A stretch of 64,000 nt of DNA, from NCBI RefSeq assembly GCF_016862435.1, contig NZ_BOMY01000033.1, forward strand, positions 248,001 to 312,000, written 5' to 3'. Below the pieces are notes generated by a model. That model saw only the letters and a program-made list of their open reading frames with translations. It searched no databases and had not been told where the DNA came from. Below, piece after piece: positions 34,900 through 42,977 of this stretch (position 1 is the stretch's first letter; every line of letters starts with the position of its first letter). This DNA comes from Paractinoplanes tereljensis. Its GTDB lineage: Bacteria > Actinomycetota > Actinomycetes > Mycobacteriales > Micromonosporaceae. The position numbers and the translations under genes are program-made.

Positions 34900-36012
34900 A
34901 TGCGCACCAATTTTTACAGTGAAGACACCCTGACGCTCGGCACGGCTGACCCCTCTGAGGTCGAGCGGCTCAACGACATACTCGAGAAGGCCGGCCTGGG
35001 CCGTCCGCTCGGCGCGCCGAGCCGGGCCGCCGGCCCTCGCATGATCGTGCCGGTGGTCGACGACGGCGTAACCGCCGACCTGGTGGTGAGCACCCTCGAA
35101 GCGGCCGGCGTCGACCTCGAGGTACGCCGCGATCCGGTGGCGCTGGCCGGCACCCGCTTCCTCAACCTGGCCGGCCGGGACATCCCGCACAGCTTCGAGC
35201 CGGCCTCGGCCGCTGCCGCCGCGCACGAGGCGCTGCCCTGGGAGCCGCTGCCGGCCAATCTGCGGCGCCCGGTGGTGGCGTTGCTCGACAGCGGGGTCCA
35301 GCCTCATTCCTGGTTCCCTTCCTCGTCAGATGACCCGTTCCTCCTTGCGGCGGACTGGGAATCGCCGCTCGACGAGCTCGGGTCGATCGCCCAGCGGCAC
35401 GGCCGGGACATTCCCCACGCCGTGGACATTCCGCACGGTCGGGACATTCCTCATGGCCGGGATATCCCGCACGGCGACACCGGGGAGGCCGGGCACGCCA
35501 CCTTCATCGCCGGGATCGTCCGGGCCGCCGCGCCCAGCGCCCGCATCCTGTCGGTCAAGGTGATGAGCGAGGACGGCAAGGTCCGCGAGTCGTTCGTCAC
35601 CAGCGCCCTGCACTGGCTGGTCCGGTATGTCGACGCCGGTAACCCGCTCGACGTGGTCTGCATGGCGTTCGGCCGCGAACCGGGGGACCACAGCGACGAA
35701 CAAGCGCTCATCGACATGGCGGAGCCGCTGCAGCTGCTGGCCGACCGCGGGGTCGCGCTGGTCGCCTCGGCCGGCAACGACCACACCGACGAGAAGATCT
35801 TCCCGGCGGCGTTTCCCATGGTCACCGCGGTCGGCGCCGGCTTCGCCCGCTACCACGCCACGTTCAGCAACTACGGCGACTGGGTCGACCGCTACCGGGA
35901 CGGCGTCGAGGTGCTCAGCACGATGCCGCAGGACCGATGGGCGCGGTGGAGCGGCACGTCGTTCTCCGCAGCCGCGTACGCGGGCGACCTGGCCCGGCCG
36001 CATGTGGTCTGA
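34900..36012 (+). CDS. Cytoplasmic S8 (subtilisin-family) serine peptidase
   Basis: A 370-residue subtilase without a signal peptide. The catalytic triad is readable: D130 in VVALLDSGV, H199 in GHATFIAGIV and S354 in WSGTSFSAAA; the oxyanion asparagine is in SAGND. Residues 1-120 form a propeptide-like domain. Between D and H lie four 18-bp repeats encoding (G/A)(R/V)DIPH, and the same motif occurs once at residues 92-97. The start is ATG 34900 with GGAGG seven bases upstream, better than GTG 34864. It overlaps the sigma gene by 11 bp. First gene of the S8-sigma-CHAT cassette. Confidence 0.9.
   Translation: MRTNFYSEDTLTLGTADPSEVERLNDILEKAGLGRPLGAPSRAAGPRMIVPVVDDGVTADLVVSTLEAAGVDLEVRRDPVALAGTRFLNLAGRDIPHSFEPASAAAAAHEALPWEPLPANLRRPVVALLDSGVQPHSWFPSSSDDPFLLAADWESPLDELGSIAQRHGRDIPHAVDIPHGRDIPHGRDIPHGDTGEAGHATFIAGIVRAAAPSARILSVKVMSEDGKVRESFVTSALHWLVRYVDAGNPLDVVCMAFGREPGDHSDEQALIDMAEPLQLLADRGVALVASAGNDHTDEKIFPAAFPMVTAVGAGFARYHATFSNYGDWVDRYRDGVEVLSTMPQDRWARWSGTSFSAAAYAGDLARPHVV
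35401..35472 (+). repeat. Four 18-bp in-frame repeats in the subtilase gene
   Basis: Units begin at 35401, 35419, 35437 and 35455, each ending GACATTCC(C/G/T)CA(C/T) or GATATCCCGCAC. They encode GRDIPH, AVDIPH, GRDIPH, GRDIPH. Another copy lies near 35170-35187. Confidence 0.9.
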
Positions 36013-36568
36013 CGCCCAGCTGGGCACCCTGCTCGAACGGGCTCGCGACGGTGACCGGGAGGCACTGCGCGAGCTCGTCCGGGCGCTCGATCCGGTGCTG
36101 TGGCGGGTAGCCCGAGGCCAGGGCCTGGCCACCGAGGACGCCGCCGACGTGGTGCAGACGTCCTGGCTCGAGCTGATGCGCCGGCTGCACGAGATCCGCA
36201 CTCCACGCGCCGTAACCGCCTGGCTGATCACCACCACCCGCCGCGAGGCCTGGCACCGCCAGCAGCGCTCCCGCCGCGACCTCCCCGACGGCGGCACCGC
36301 CGTGCAGACCGTCCCCGACCCCGACCCACCACCGGACGAACGCCTGATGGCCGACGAACGAGACCGGGTCCTGTGGCGCCACTTCGAGCACCTGTCCCAG
36401 CGCTGCCGAGACCTGCTGCGCATAGTGGCCCAGGTGGACCGCCCCGACTACACGGTGATAGCCGAAGCGTTCGGCATGCCACACGGCAGCATCGGCCCCA
36501 CCCGCTCCCGCTGCCTGGCCAAACTCCGAGCGGCCCTGACCGCCGACCCCGCCTGGGCGACGTCATGA
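36002..36568 (+). CDS. Sigma-70 family (ECF-like) sigma factor of the CHAT cassette
   Basis: A 188-residue sigma factor. Region 2 is LRELVRALDPVLWRVARGQGLATEDAADVVQTSWLELMRRLHEIRTPRAVTAWLITTTRREAWHRQQ. Region 4 is FEHLSQRCRDLLRIVAQVDRPDYTVIAEAFGMPHGSIGPTRSRCLAKLRAAL. No anti-sigma domain is attached. It overlaps the subtilase by 11 bp, and its stop overlaps the first of two minicistrons (ATGA). It probably directs transcription of this cassette or its regulon; the proteases may act on its inhibitor. Both ideas are inference. Confidence 0.9.
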   Translation: MWSDAQLGTLLERARDGDREALRELVRALDPVLWRVARGQGLATEDAADVVQTSWLELMRRLHEIRTPRAVTAWLITTTRREAWHRQQRSRRDLPDGGTAVQTVPDPDPPPDERLMADERDRVLWRHFEHLSQRCRDLLRIVAQVDRPDYTVIAEAFGMPHGSIGPTRSRCLAKLRAALTADPAWATS

Positions 36569-36644
36569 CCGCCCGCGTTGTCCTTCCGGCTCGGGGGACG
36601 TCATGACCGCCCGCGTTGTCCTTCCGGCTCGGGGGACGCCATGA
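36561..36644 (+). repeat. 38-bp tandem duplication forming two 13-codon minicistrons
   Basis: Two exact 38-bp copies (36561-36598 and 36599-36636) each carry a GGGGGACGTCATGACC start region, followed by a partial third unit. They create ORFs 36565-36606 (MTARVVLPARGTS) and 36603-36644 (MTARVVLPARGTP). Every junction is an ATGA overlap: sigma stop, minicistron 1, minicistron 2, then the gene at 36641. Ribosomes could pass along by re-initiation. Confidence 0.8.
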
Positions 36645-37081
36645 CCGATCCGCTGGACGACCTCGACCGGGACATCCTTCGCCGGATCGGGCGCTACGAC
36701 CCGCCGCCGGCCGACCTGGACGAGCGTGTGCTGTTCGCGCTGGCCCTCACCGACCTCGAGGACGAGGTGGCCCGGCTGGCCGAGGAGGTGGCCCCCGCCG
36801 CCCGAGCCGGCGAACAGGCCCGCACCATCACCTTCGACGCGGCCAGCCGAACCGTGATGATCACCGTCCTGGAACGCCCCGACGGCCTGGTCCGACTGGA
36901 CGGCTGGCTGGCACCCGGCGCCGCCCTCTCCGTCGAACTACGCCTGCCGTCCCCCGCCCCGCCGCGCACGGTAACCGCCGACGAGACCGGCCGCTTCGTA
37001 CTCGACGAGGTCCCGCACGGTCTGGCCCAGCTGGTCATCCACGGCACGCCAAGGGTGGTGACGCCATCGCTCCTTCTCTGA
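36641..37081 (+). CDS. Small acidic protein with a carboxypeptidase-regulatory-like beta domain
   Basis: A 146-residue protein. The N-terminal helix part (DPLDDLDRDILRRIGRYDPPPADLDERVLFALALTDLEDEVARLAEE) is followed by a beta-sandwich resembling carboxypeptidase regulatory/transthyretin-like folds (VRLDGWLAP...VELRLPSPAPPRTVTADETGRFVLDEVPHGLAQLVI). No transmembrane helix. Its place after the sigma gene and the N-terminal helical arm would suit an anti-sigma or adaptor, but this is inference. The ATG at 36641 overlaps the second minicistron stop. Confidence 0.8.
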   Translation: MTDPLDDLDRDILRRIGRYDPPPADLDERVLFALALTDLEDEVARLAEEVAPAARAGEQARTITFDAASRTVMITVLERPDGLVRLDGWLAPGAALSVELRLPSPAPPRTVTADETGRFVLDEVPHGLAQLVIHGTPRVVTPSLLL

Positions 37082-37083
37082 CC

Positions 37084-40000
37084 GTGCCGCCCGGCCTGCC
37101 CGCCCGAGCCGAGCGATTGTTCGCCGCCGGCCACGCGGCCAACCTGGAAGGGCGCCCGGCGCTGGCGGTGCGCAAGCTGCGTGCGGCCGTCCGGCTGGCC
37201 GATGGTTGTGAGGCGGAGGTACGCGGCCGCCTGCTGATCAGCCTCGCCTGGGCCGAGGCCGAGCGCGGCCGGGTAGACCTGGGCCTACGCCTTCTCGATG
37301 AGGCCGAACGCCTACTGCCCCCGGCCGGCCAGGCGTTGCTGCACGCCCAGCGGGCGGTACTGCTGCGCCGCAACGGCCGCAACGACCTGGCCCTGCCGCA
37401 GTTCACCCTAGCGATCACCGGCCTGGCCGAGCCGATCGACCTGGTGAAGGCCCTGAACAACCGAGCGTTACTGCACCTGGACGGCGGCCGGGTGGGCGCG
37501 GCCCGGGAGGACCTGAACCGAGCCGCCCGGATCTCCCTGCGACACGACTTCACCGCGGTAACCGCGATGGTCCGGATGAACCTGGGCTACCTGGAGGTGG
37601 TGGCAGGCGACCTGCCGGCAGCGTTGGGCACCTTCGCCGCGGTCCGCCCCGACTACGAGCACCTGCTCCCGGCGCGTCTCTCCAACCTGGCGGTGGAGAC
37701 GGCGCGTGCGCTGATCGCGGCCGGACTGTTCGGCGAGGCCGACCGCGAGCTGGCGACGGCGGTAGACCAGGCCACCGCAAACGGCCAGGACCACACCCGA
37801 GCAGACGCCTTGCAGGCCCGAGCCGAGGCGGCCCTGCTGGCCGGCCACCCGTCCGCCGCCGCCGATTGGGCGGCCCAGGCCCGAGCCGATTTCACCCGCC
37901 GAGGCAACCGCCGCCGAGCAGCCTTGGCCGACCTGCTCTCGTTGCGAGCAAGCCTGGCCACCCTCCGCCCAGCAGCCTCAACCTCAACCGCAGCTAGACC
38001 CTCAAATCCCAAGAACCCCCAGCTCAGAGCCACTGCAGGCGGCTTGGTGGTCGACCTCAAACAAGGGGTCTCCGGAGCCTCAACGTCAACCTCACCTTTA
38101 GACTTTACGCTGACCAGTGTGAATGGACCGGCGGCACCAAAGCCCCGCCGAGGGCCGTTCGCACGGCCCCCGGGAGGTACTCCGCCCGAAGCCGATGGAC
38201 GGCAGCCCGCCGGGCCGAAATCTGCCGACCGGCAGGTTGCCGGGCCGGGCGTTGCCGGGCTGGCGACGGCCGGGCGTGAGGCCGCCGGGCGGCAGATTGC
38301 CGGGCCGGATGTTGCCGGGCCGGATGTTGCCGGGCCGGGCGTTGCCGGGCCGGGCGTTGCCGGGCGGCAGGTTGCGGGGCCGGACGTTGCGGGGATGGAT
38401 GTTGTCGGGCTGGCGACGGCCGGGCGTGAGACGGCCGGGCGGCAGGTTGCCGGACCGGACGTTGCCGGACCGGACGTTGCCGGACCGGACGTTGCCGGGC
38501 TGGCGACGGCCGGGCCTGAGGCCGCCGGGCGGCAGGTTGTCGGGCCGGATGTTGTCGGGTCGGAGACGGCCGGGCGGCAGGTTGTCGGGATGGGCGTTGC
38601 GGGGTCGGGGGTTGGCGCGCGGGAGGTTGCGGGGCGGGCTCGGCGGCTTTCGTGGAAGCTTCTGCGGCTTGGGCTGGCTGAGGACGCGCTTGTTGCGATG
38701 CTGGTGGCGGCTCGGGCGACGGTGGCGGAGAGGCCGCGGGCAGCGGGGCGGATGGTGGCGGGGGCCGGGGTGCCGGGGCGGCTTGACCGGCTCGACACCC
38801 GGCTGCTGTGGCGGCTGGCCCGAGCCGAAGTGGAGGCGGCGGCCGGGCGGCCGGGGGCGGCCTCGCGGGAACTCGCGGCCGGGATGGCGACGCTGCACCG
38901 GTATCGGGGGCGGTTCGGGTCGCTCGATCTGCAGACCGGGGCCTCGGTTCATGGGCGGGACCTCGCGCGGGCCGGGCTCGCGGGGGCTGTGCGGGACGGG
39001 CGGCCGGGGGTGGTCTTCCGGTGGTCGGAGCGGGTGCGGGCGCAGGCGCTGCGGCTTCCGCCGGTTCGGCCGCCGGACGACCCGGAAGTCGCGTCCGCGC
39101 TGGAGGACCTGCGGCAGACCCGGCAGGCGATCCGGGCCGCCGAGATCGCGGGGCAACCGGTGGTCGGGCTGCGCGGGCGGGCCGACGGGCTTCAGCGGCG
39201 GATCCGGGAGAGCGCCTGGTCGGTGCGGGGAGCCGAGGGCGGGACGACCGTTGCCTCGCTTGCGGCGGTGCGGGGTGTTTTGGGCGAGACGGTGCTGGTG
39301 TCGTACATCGGTGGGGGTGCGACCCTGCACGCGCTGGTGGTTGACCGCTCAGCTGTTGCCCTGATCAGCCTGGGGTCGATGGCGGCCGCCGAGGAAGCCG
39401 TTGTTCGGCTTCGGGCCGACCTTGACACAGGGGCCGGGCGGGCGATGCCGGCGCGGCTCGCCGCGGCCGTCGCCGCCGCCACCCGGCGTGACGCCGCCGC
39501 GATGCAGGCGGCGCTGCTGGATCCGCTGCTCGGGCTGATCGGGGACCGGGCGCTCGTGGTGGTGCCTACGGGGCTGCTGATGACGGCGCCGTGGGCGATG
39601 CTCCCGGCGTGCCGGGGGAGAGCGGTGACGGTGGCGCCCTCGGCCACGGCCTGGCTCGCGGCCCGAGACCGCTCGGCCGCCAAGCTGGCACAGCCGCCCA
39701 GGGCGCGGGACCAGGCCGCCGGCGGGGAGAGTCGGATGGCGGAGGCGTTGGGGCGGGCGGCTGGCTATCGGGTGGGGATGGCGGAGCCGCTGGATCGGAT
39801 CGCGGGCAGGACGGAGCGGTTGGCGGAGCCGCTGGATCGGATCGCAGGCAGGACGGAGCGGGTGGCGGAGCTTGGGGATCGGACCGCCGACGAGGAGAAG
39901 CGGGCTGCGGAAAGGCGGGCGGGGCGGACCGTTCTGGTGGCGGGGCCGGAGATCTCGCGTGGGGCGGAGGAGATCGCCGCGATCGCTGGGATTCGGGCGG

Positions 40001-40437
40001 GGGCGGAGACGCTGGCCGGGGACGCGGCCACGCCGGCGGCGGTGCTCGCCGCGCTGGACGGGGCGGGGCTCGCGCACCTTGCCGCGCATGGGCGGCACGA
40101 GGTGGAGAATCCACTGTTCTCGGCGCTCGACCTGGCCGGTGGGCCGCTGCTCGGCTACGACCTGGCTCGGCTGCGGCGGGCGCCGGGGCTCGTCGTGCTG
40201 GCCAGCTGCGAACTCGGGCTGACCGAGGTGCGCCCGGGTGACGAGACGTGCGGGATGGCGTCGGCGCTGCTCGCCGCCGGGACCGCCACCGTCGTGGCGA
40301 GCGTCGGGCGGGTGGCGGACGAGGCGGCCACCGACGCCATGATCGGCTTTCACCAGGCCCTGGCGGCCGGCCGCGCGCCTGCGGAGGCGCTGGCCGACGC
40401 GGCCGCCGGCACCGGCTTCGTCTGCCTCGGCGCCTAG
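37084..40437 (+). CDS. TPR-CHAT protease
   Basis: A 1,117-residue protein. Residues 1-300 are TPR-like helical repeats (LPARAERLFAAGHAANLEGRPALAVRKLRAAV..., NNRALLHLDGGRVGAAREDLNRAARI). Residues about 379-519 are a low-complexity linker built of 15-bp repeats encoding (V)AGPDVAGPGVAG. The rest contains helices and a C-terminal CHAT (caspase-like) domain with the dyad H1002 in HLAAHGRH and C1042 in VLASCELGL. A second repeat patch encodes AEPLDRIAGRTER near 39780-39860. GTG 37084 lies two bases after the previous stop. Codon third positions change from C-rich to G-rich near 38.1 kb, as if two genes had fused. Confidence 0.88.
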   Translation: MPPGLPARAERLFAAGHAANLEGRPALAVRKLRAAVRLADGCEAEVRGRLLISLAWAEAERGRVDLGLRLLDEAERLLPPAGQALLHAQRAVLLRRNGRNDLALPQFTLAITGLAEPIDLVKALNNRALLHLDGGRVGAAREDLNRAARISLRHDFTAVTAMVRMNLGYLEVVAGDLPAALGTFAAVRPDYEHLLPARLSNLAVETARALIAAGLFGEADRELATAVDQATANGQDHTRADALQARAEAALLAGHPSAAADWAAQARADFTRRGNRRRAALADLLSLRASLATLRPAASTSTAARPSNPKNPQLRATAGGLVVDLKQGVSGASTSTSPLDFTLTSVNGPAAPKPRRGPFARPPGGTPPEADGRQPAGPKSADRQVAGPGVAGLATAGREAAGRQIAGPDVAGPDVAGPGVAGPGVAGRQVAGPDVAGMDVVGLATAGRETAGRQVAGPDVAGPDVAGPDVAGLATAGPEAAGRQVVGPDVVGSETAGRQVVGMGVAGSGVGAREVAGRARRLSWKLLRLGLAEDALVAMLVAARATVAERPRAAGRMVAGAGVPGRLDRLDTRLLWRLARAEVEAAAGRPGAASRELAAGMATLHRYRGRFGSLDLQTGASVHGRDLARAGLAGAVRDGRPGVVFRWSERVRAQALRLPPVRPPDDPEVASALEDLRQTRQAIRAAEIAGQPVVGLRGRADGLQRRIRESAWSVRGAEGGTTVASLAAVRGVLGETVLVSYIGGGATLHALVVDRSAVALISLGSMAAAEEAVVRLRADLDTGAGRAMPARLAAAVAAATRRDAAAMQAALLDPLLGLIGDRALVVVPTGLLMTAPWAMLPACRGRAVTVAPSATAWLAARDRSAAKLAQPPRARDQAAGGESRMAEALGRAAGYRVGMAEPLDRIAGRTERLAEPLDRIAGRTERVAELGDRTADEEKRAAERRAGRTVLVAGPEISRGAEEIAAIAGIRAGAETLAGDAATPAAVLAALDGAGLAHLAAHGRHEVENPLFSALDLAGGPLLGYDLARLRRAPGLVVLASCELGLTEVRPGDETCGMASALLAAGTATVVASVGRVADEAATDAMIGFHQALAAGRAPAEALADAAAGTGFVCLGA
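38220..38640 (+). repeat. 15-bp minisatellite in the CHAT gene
   Basis: About 28 units of the type GTTGCCGGGCCGGAT (variants GTTGCCGGGCCGGGC, GTTGCCGGGCGGCAG, GTTGTCGGGCTGGCG) in perfect 15-bp phase, encoding five-residue repeats VAGPD/VAGPG/VAGRQ/VGLAT. Confidence 0.9.
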
Positions 40438-40460
40438 TGAGCACCGCATGCGGCGGCGCG

Positions 40461-40600
40461 GAGCCGAGCGGCTCCGCGTGCCGCAGCGCTGAGCCGAGCG
40501 GCTCCGCGTGCCGCAGCGCTGTGCCGAGCGGCTCCGCGTGCGGCGATGCTGTGCCGAGCGGCTCCGCGTGCGGCGATGCTGAGCCGAGGGCTCCGCGCCT
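40461..40600 (+). repeat. 30-bp tandem repeat downstream of the CHAT gene
   Basis: About 4.6 units with exact 30-bp period start at 40461, 40491, 40521, 40551 and 40581. Each contains GAGCCGAGCGGCTC or GTGCCGAGCGGCTC, a small GAGCCG/CGGCTC hairpin with a 2-nt loop, followed by CGCGTGC(C/G)GC. The array begins 24 bp after the CHAT stop and ends about 100 bp before the convergent chemoreceptor stop. It could serve as terminator or REP-like element. Confidence 0.85.
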
Positions 40601-40701
40601 CTCGGCGCTTGGCCGGGAGCTATGTGTGCGTCGGCGGTGAGCCGACGGCCAGGCGTGCCGGCGCTGACCTGGGTTCATGCGTGCCTTGGCGCAGGGTCTG
40701 G

Positions 40702-41898
40702 CTATGCGTTTTCGAAGGTTCGGTTGATGTAGATCTCGATCTGGCGCTGGACGTCGGGGCCTACCTCTGTTGCTTCCATGCCCAGCTCGATCTCCTCGCC
40801 CACCTCGCGGCGGCGGACCACCCGGACCGACATGGTCACCGGGACGCCGTTGAGCTCCGTCGTTACCCCGATCGCGTCGCCCACCGAGATGGGGGTGCGG
40901 GCCGGGACCGTGCAGCCGAGGCCGCCGGTGCTCACGTCGGTCAGGCGGCCCACTACCGGCTCCGCGCGGGACGGCACCCGCAGGCGCACCTCGCCGCTGG
41001 CGGAAAGGCGGTCGGCGCGGCGGCGTTCCAGGCGTTCGGCCACCTCGGAGAGGTCCTGGATCTGGTGCATGGTGGCGTCGACCGTGGTGTTCAGGCGTTC
41101 GACGATCTGGTGCTGGTCGTCGGCGATGCCGTCGAGCAGGCCCATCGCCTGCTCGATCTCGCCGACGTCCTGGACGATCGCGGCCAGGGTGCCGCCCATC
41201 TGGGCCACGTCGGACTCCAGCGTGGCGATCGTCGCGGCGATCTTGTCGGTGGAGTCGGCGGTGGTGTTGGCCAGGTTCTTCACCTCGCCGGCGACCACGG
41301 CGAAGCCCTTGCCGGCCGCACCGGCCCGGGCGGCCTCGATGGTGGCGTTCAGGGCGAGCATCCGGGTCTGCGAGGCTATCTCGCTGATCACGCTGGCGAT
41401 GCCGGCGACCTGGTGCAGGCTCTCGTTGAGGGCGGTCGCGGCCTCGTCGGCGCTGCGGGCCCGGCGCACCATGGTGGCCGCGGCGGCGCTGGTCACCGAC
41501 ACCCGCTCGTGGGTGGCGTTGGCGGCCTGGCGGGCCGCGCCGACCTGCTCGACGACGTCACGCAGACGCTCGCCGATCACGGCGCCGGTGTCGTCGATAG
41601 CCTCCTTGGCGCGGCGGCGCAGCCGGCCGTTGACCTGGCGCTGCTCCTGCTCGGCCGTGCGGATCTGCTCCTCGCGGTCGGCACGCATCTGCTCGACCTC
41701 GGCCTGCCGTTCGTGCAGCAGCCCGCCCAGGCCGCTGAGCTGTTCGTGCAGGTTGTCGAGGGTGAGCGTGCCGACCGGAGCAAGGGCGGCGATCTCGGCC
41801 TGGAAGGCTCGCAGGTCGCGGCCGCGCTGGCGGCGGGCACCGATGAGGTACGCGGCAACGGCCAGCACCACCGCGACGCCGGCCCAGAGCCAGGTCAC
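40702..41898 (-). CDS. Chemoreceptor-like protein with C-terminal PilZ domain
   Basis: About 398 residues from GTG 41898. A single N-terminal membrane helix (WLWAGVAVVLAVAAYLIGA) leads to a coiled coil and an MA signalling domain with tip SQTRMLALNATIEAARAGAAGKGFAVVAGEVKNLA. The C-terminal about 95 residues form a PilZ domain with both c-di-GMP motifs: RRADR and DVSTGG. There is no extracytoplasmic sensor, so c-di-GMP is the obvious input. The frame is open upstream to 42222, and the exact start is uncertain. Confidence 0.88.
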   Translation of the reverse strand: MTWLWAGVAVVLAVAAYLIGARRQRGRDLRAFQAEIAALAPVGTLTLDNLHEQLSGLGGLLHERQAEVEQMRADREEQIRTAEQEQRQVNGRLRRRAKEAIDDTGAVIGERLRDVVEQVGAARQAANATHERVSVTSAAAATMVRRARSADEAATALNESLHQVAGIASVISEIASQTRMLALNATIEAARAGAAGKGFAVVAGEVKNLANTTADSTDKIAATIATLESDVAQMGGTLAAIVQDVGEIEQAMGLLDGIADDQHQIVERLNTTVDATMHQIQDLSEVAERLERRRADRLSASGEVRLRVPSRAEPVVGRLTDVSTGGLGCTVPARTPISVGDAIGVTTELNGVPVTMSVRVVRRREVGEEIELGMEATEVGPDVQRQIEIYINRTFENA

Positions 41899-41990
41899 GC
41901 CGTGTTTCCGGGGGTGATGACGACGTGCTCCACGGTTCTCCGTTCCGGCCGCCGGCCCGGGGATGGGGGGAGCCGGTGGTCTGACTATGA

Positions 41991-42836
41991 CTACGCCGTA
42001 TTCATCGGCTCCGCGGACACCCGCTTTAGAGGCGCCGCGGCGGCCAGCAGAGTGAGTTTCTCGGCGCTGCTGGTGCCCGGTTCGGCGTGGTAGACCACCA
42101 GCGTCTGACCGGCCGTGCCGCCGACGGCCAGCTTTTCCCGGCGCAGGGTGAGCTCGCCGACCTGAGGGTGATCGAGGCGGGTCGGCCGGCCCACCCGGTG
42201 CTGCACGTCGTGCCGTGCCCACAGCTGCCGGAACTGCTCGCTGGCCAGCGAGAGCTCGCCGACCAGCTGGACGAAGCGGGGGTCGTCGGTGTCGGTCCCC
42301 ACCGACTCGCGGAAGCCGGCGACAAGCACGGCGGTGTCGGCGTCCCAGTCGGGGTAGAGGGCGCGTTCCTGCGGGTCGAGGAAGACCGCGAGCATCCGGT
42401 TGCGGCCGGGCTGCACGTTGGGCGACAGGGCGGTGGCCAGGGTGTTGGCGGCGAGCACGTCGAAGTAGCGGCCCTCGACGAACGCCGGCAGGCCGATCAC
42501 GTCGAGGAGCTGCCGGATGCCGGTGGGCACACTTTCCCGGCGGGGGCGGCGGGCCCGGCGGGGCTTCGGGGCGGCCAGGCCGATCAGGTAGTCGGTGGCG
42601 GCCTCGTCGAGCTGCAGCACCCGGGCCACCGACTCGAGGACCGGCAGCGACGGGTTGCGGTCGCGGCCCTGCTCGAGGCGCAGGTAATAGTCGCCGCTGA
42701 TGCCGGCGAGCATGGCCACCTCCTCGCGGCGCAGGCCGGCGACCCGGCGCACCCCGGTGACCCGGACCCCGGCCTCCTCGGGTCGCACCAGGGCCCTCCT
42801 GGCCCGGAGGAACTCGCCGATCGGGTTGTCGCTCAT
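41991..42836 (-). CDS. XRE family regulator with MmyB-like ligand domain
   Basis: A 281-residue protein. The HTH (VAGLRREEVAMLAGISGDYYLRLEQGRDRNPSLPVLESVARVLQLD) is followed by a MmyB/PAS-like ligand-binding domain (LLDVIGLPAFVEGRYFDVLAANTLATALSPNVQPGRN). These regulators usually repress a divergent reductase gene, here an aldo/keto reductase. Start ATG 42836 (upstream GTG 42845 possible). Two long dyads lie upstream. Confidence 0.92.
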   Translation of the reverse strand: MSDNPIGEFLRARRALVRPEEAGVRVTGVRRVAGLRREEVAMLAGISGDYYLRLEQGRDRNPSLPVLESVARVLQLDEAATDYLIGLAAPKPRRARRPRRESVPTGIRQLLDVIGLPAFVEGRYFDVLAANTLATALSPNVQPGRNRMLAVFLDPQERALYPDWDADTAVLVAGFRESVGTDTDDPRFVQLVGELSLASEQFRQLWARHDVQHRVGRPTRLDHPQVGELTLRREKLAVGGTAGQTLVVYHAEPGTSSAEKLTLLAAAAPLKRVSAEPMNTA

Positions 42837-42865
42837 GACTGCCACGCTAGCCCGGCGCCGAGCGG

Positions 42866-42933
42866 CGATCCTGGCCCTGTCGCTCCCAGGATCGGCACCG
42901 GTGGCGATCCTGGTCCTGCCGCCCCCAGGATCG
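42866..42933. promoter_or_regulatory. Two identical dyads in the XRE/aldo-keto reductase divergent region
   Basis: CGATCCTGG-N11-CCAGGATCG occurs at 42866-42894 and again at 42905-42933, 39 bp apart. Arms are perfect. They sit 29 bp and more upstream of the XRE gene and end 44 bp before the reductase ATG. They are likely operators for the XRE regulator. Confidence 0.8.
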
Positions 42934-42977
42934 ACGCTCTACTGCCTAAATCTGGGCGGCCGCACCAAGCTTGATGC

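Noticed and set aside
38098..39330. Long antisense frame opposite the CHAT gene
   Set aside because: Proline/arginine repeats mirror the 15-bp minisatellite; no domain, and the forward frame has intact CHAT motifs.
40461..40600. CRISPR-like array
   Set aside because: The period is a constant 30 bp including any 'spacer', the whole unit is repeated, and there are no cas genes. It is a plain tandem repeat.
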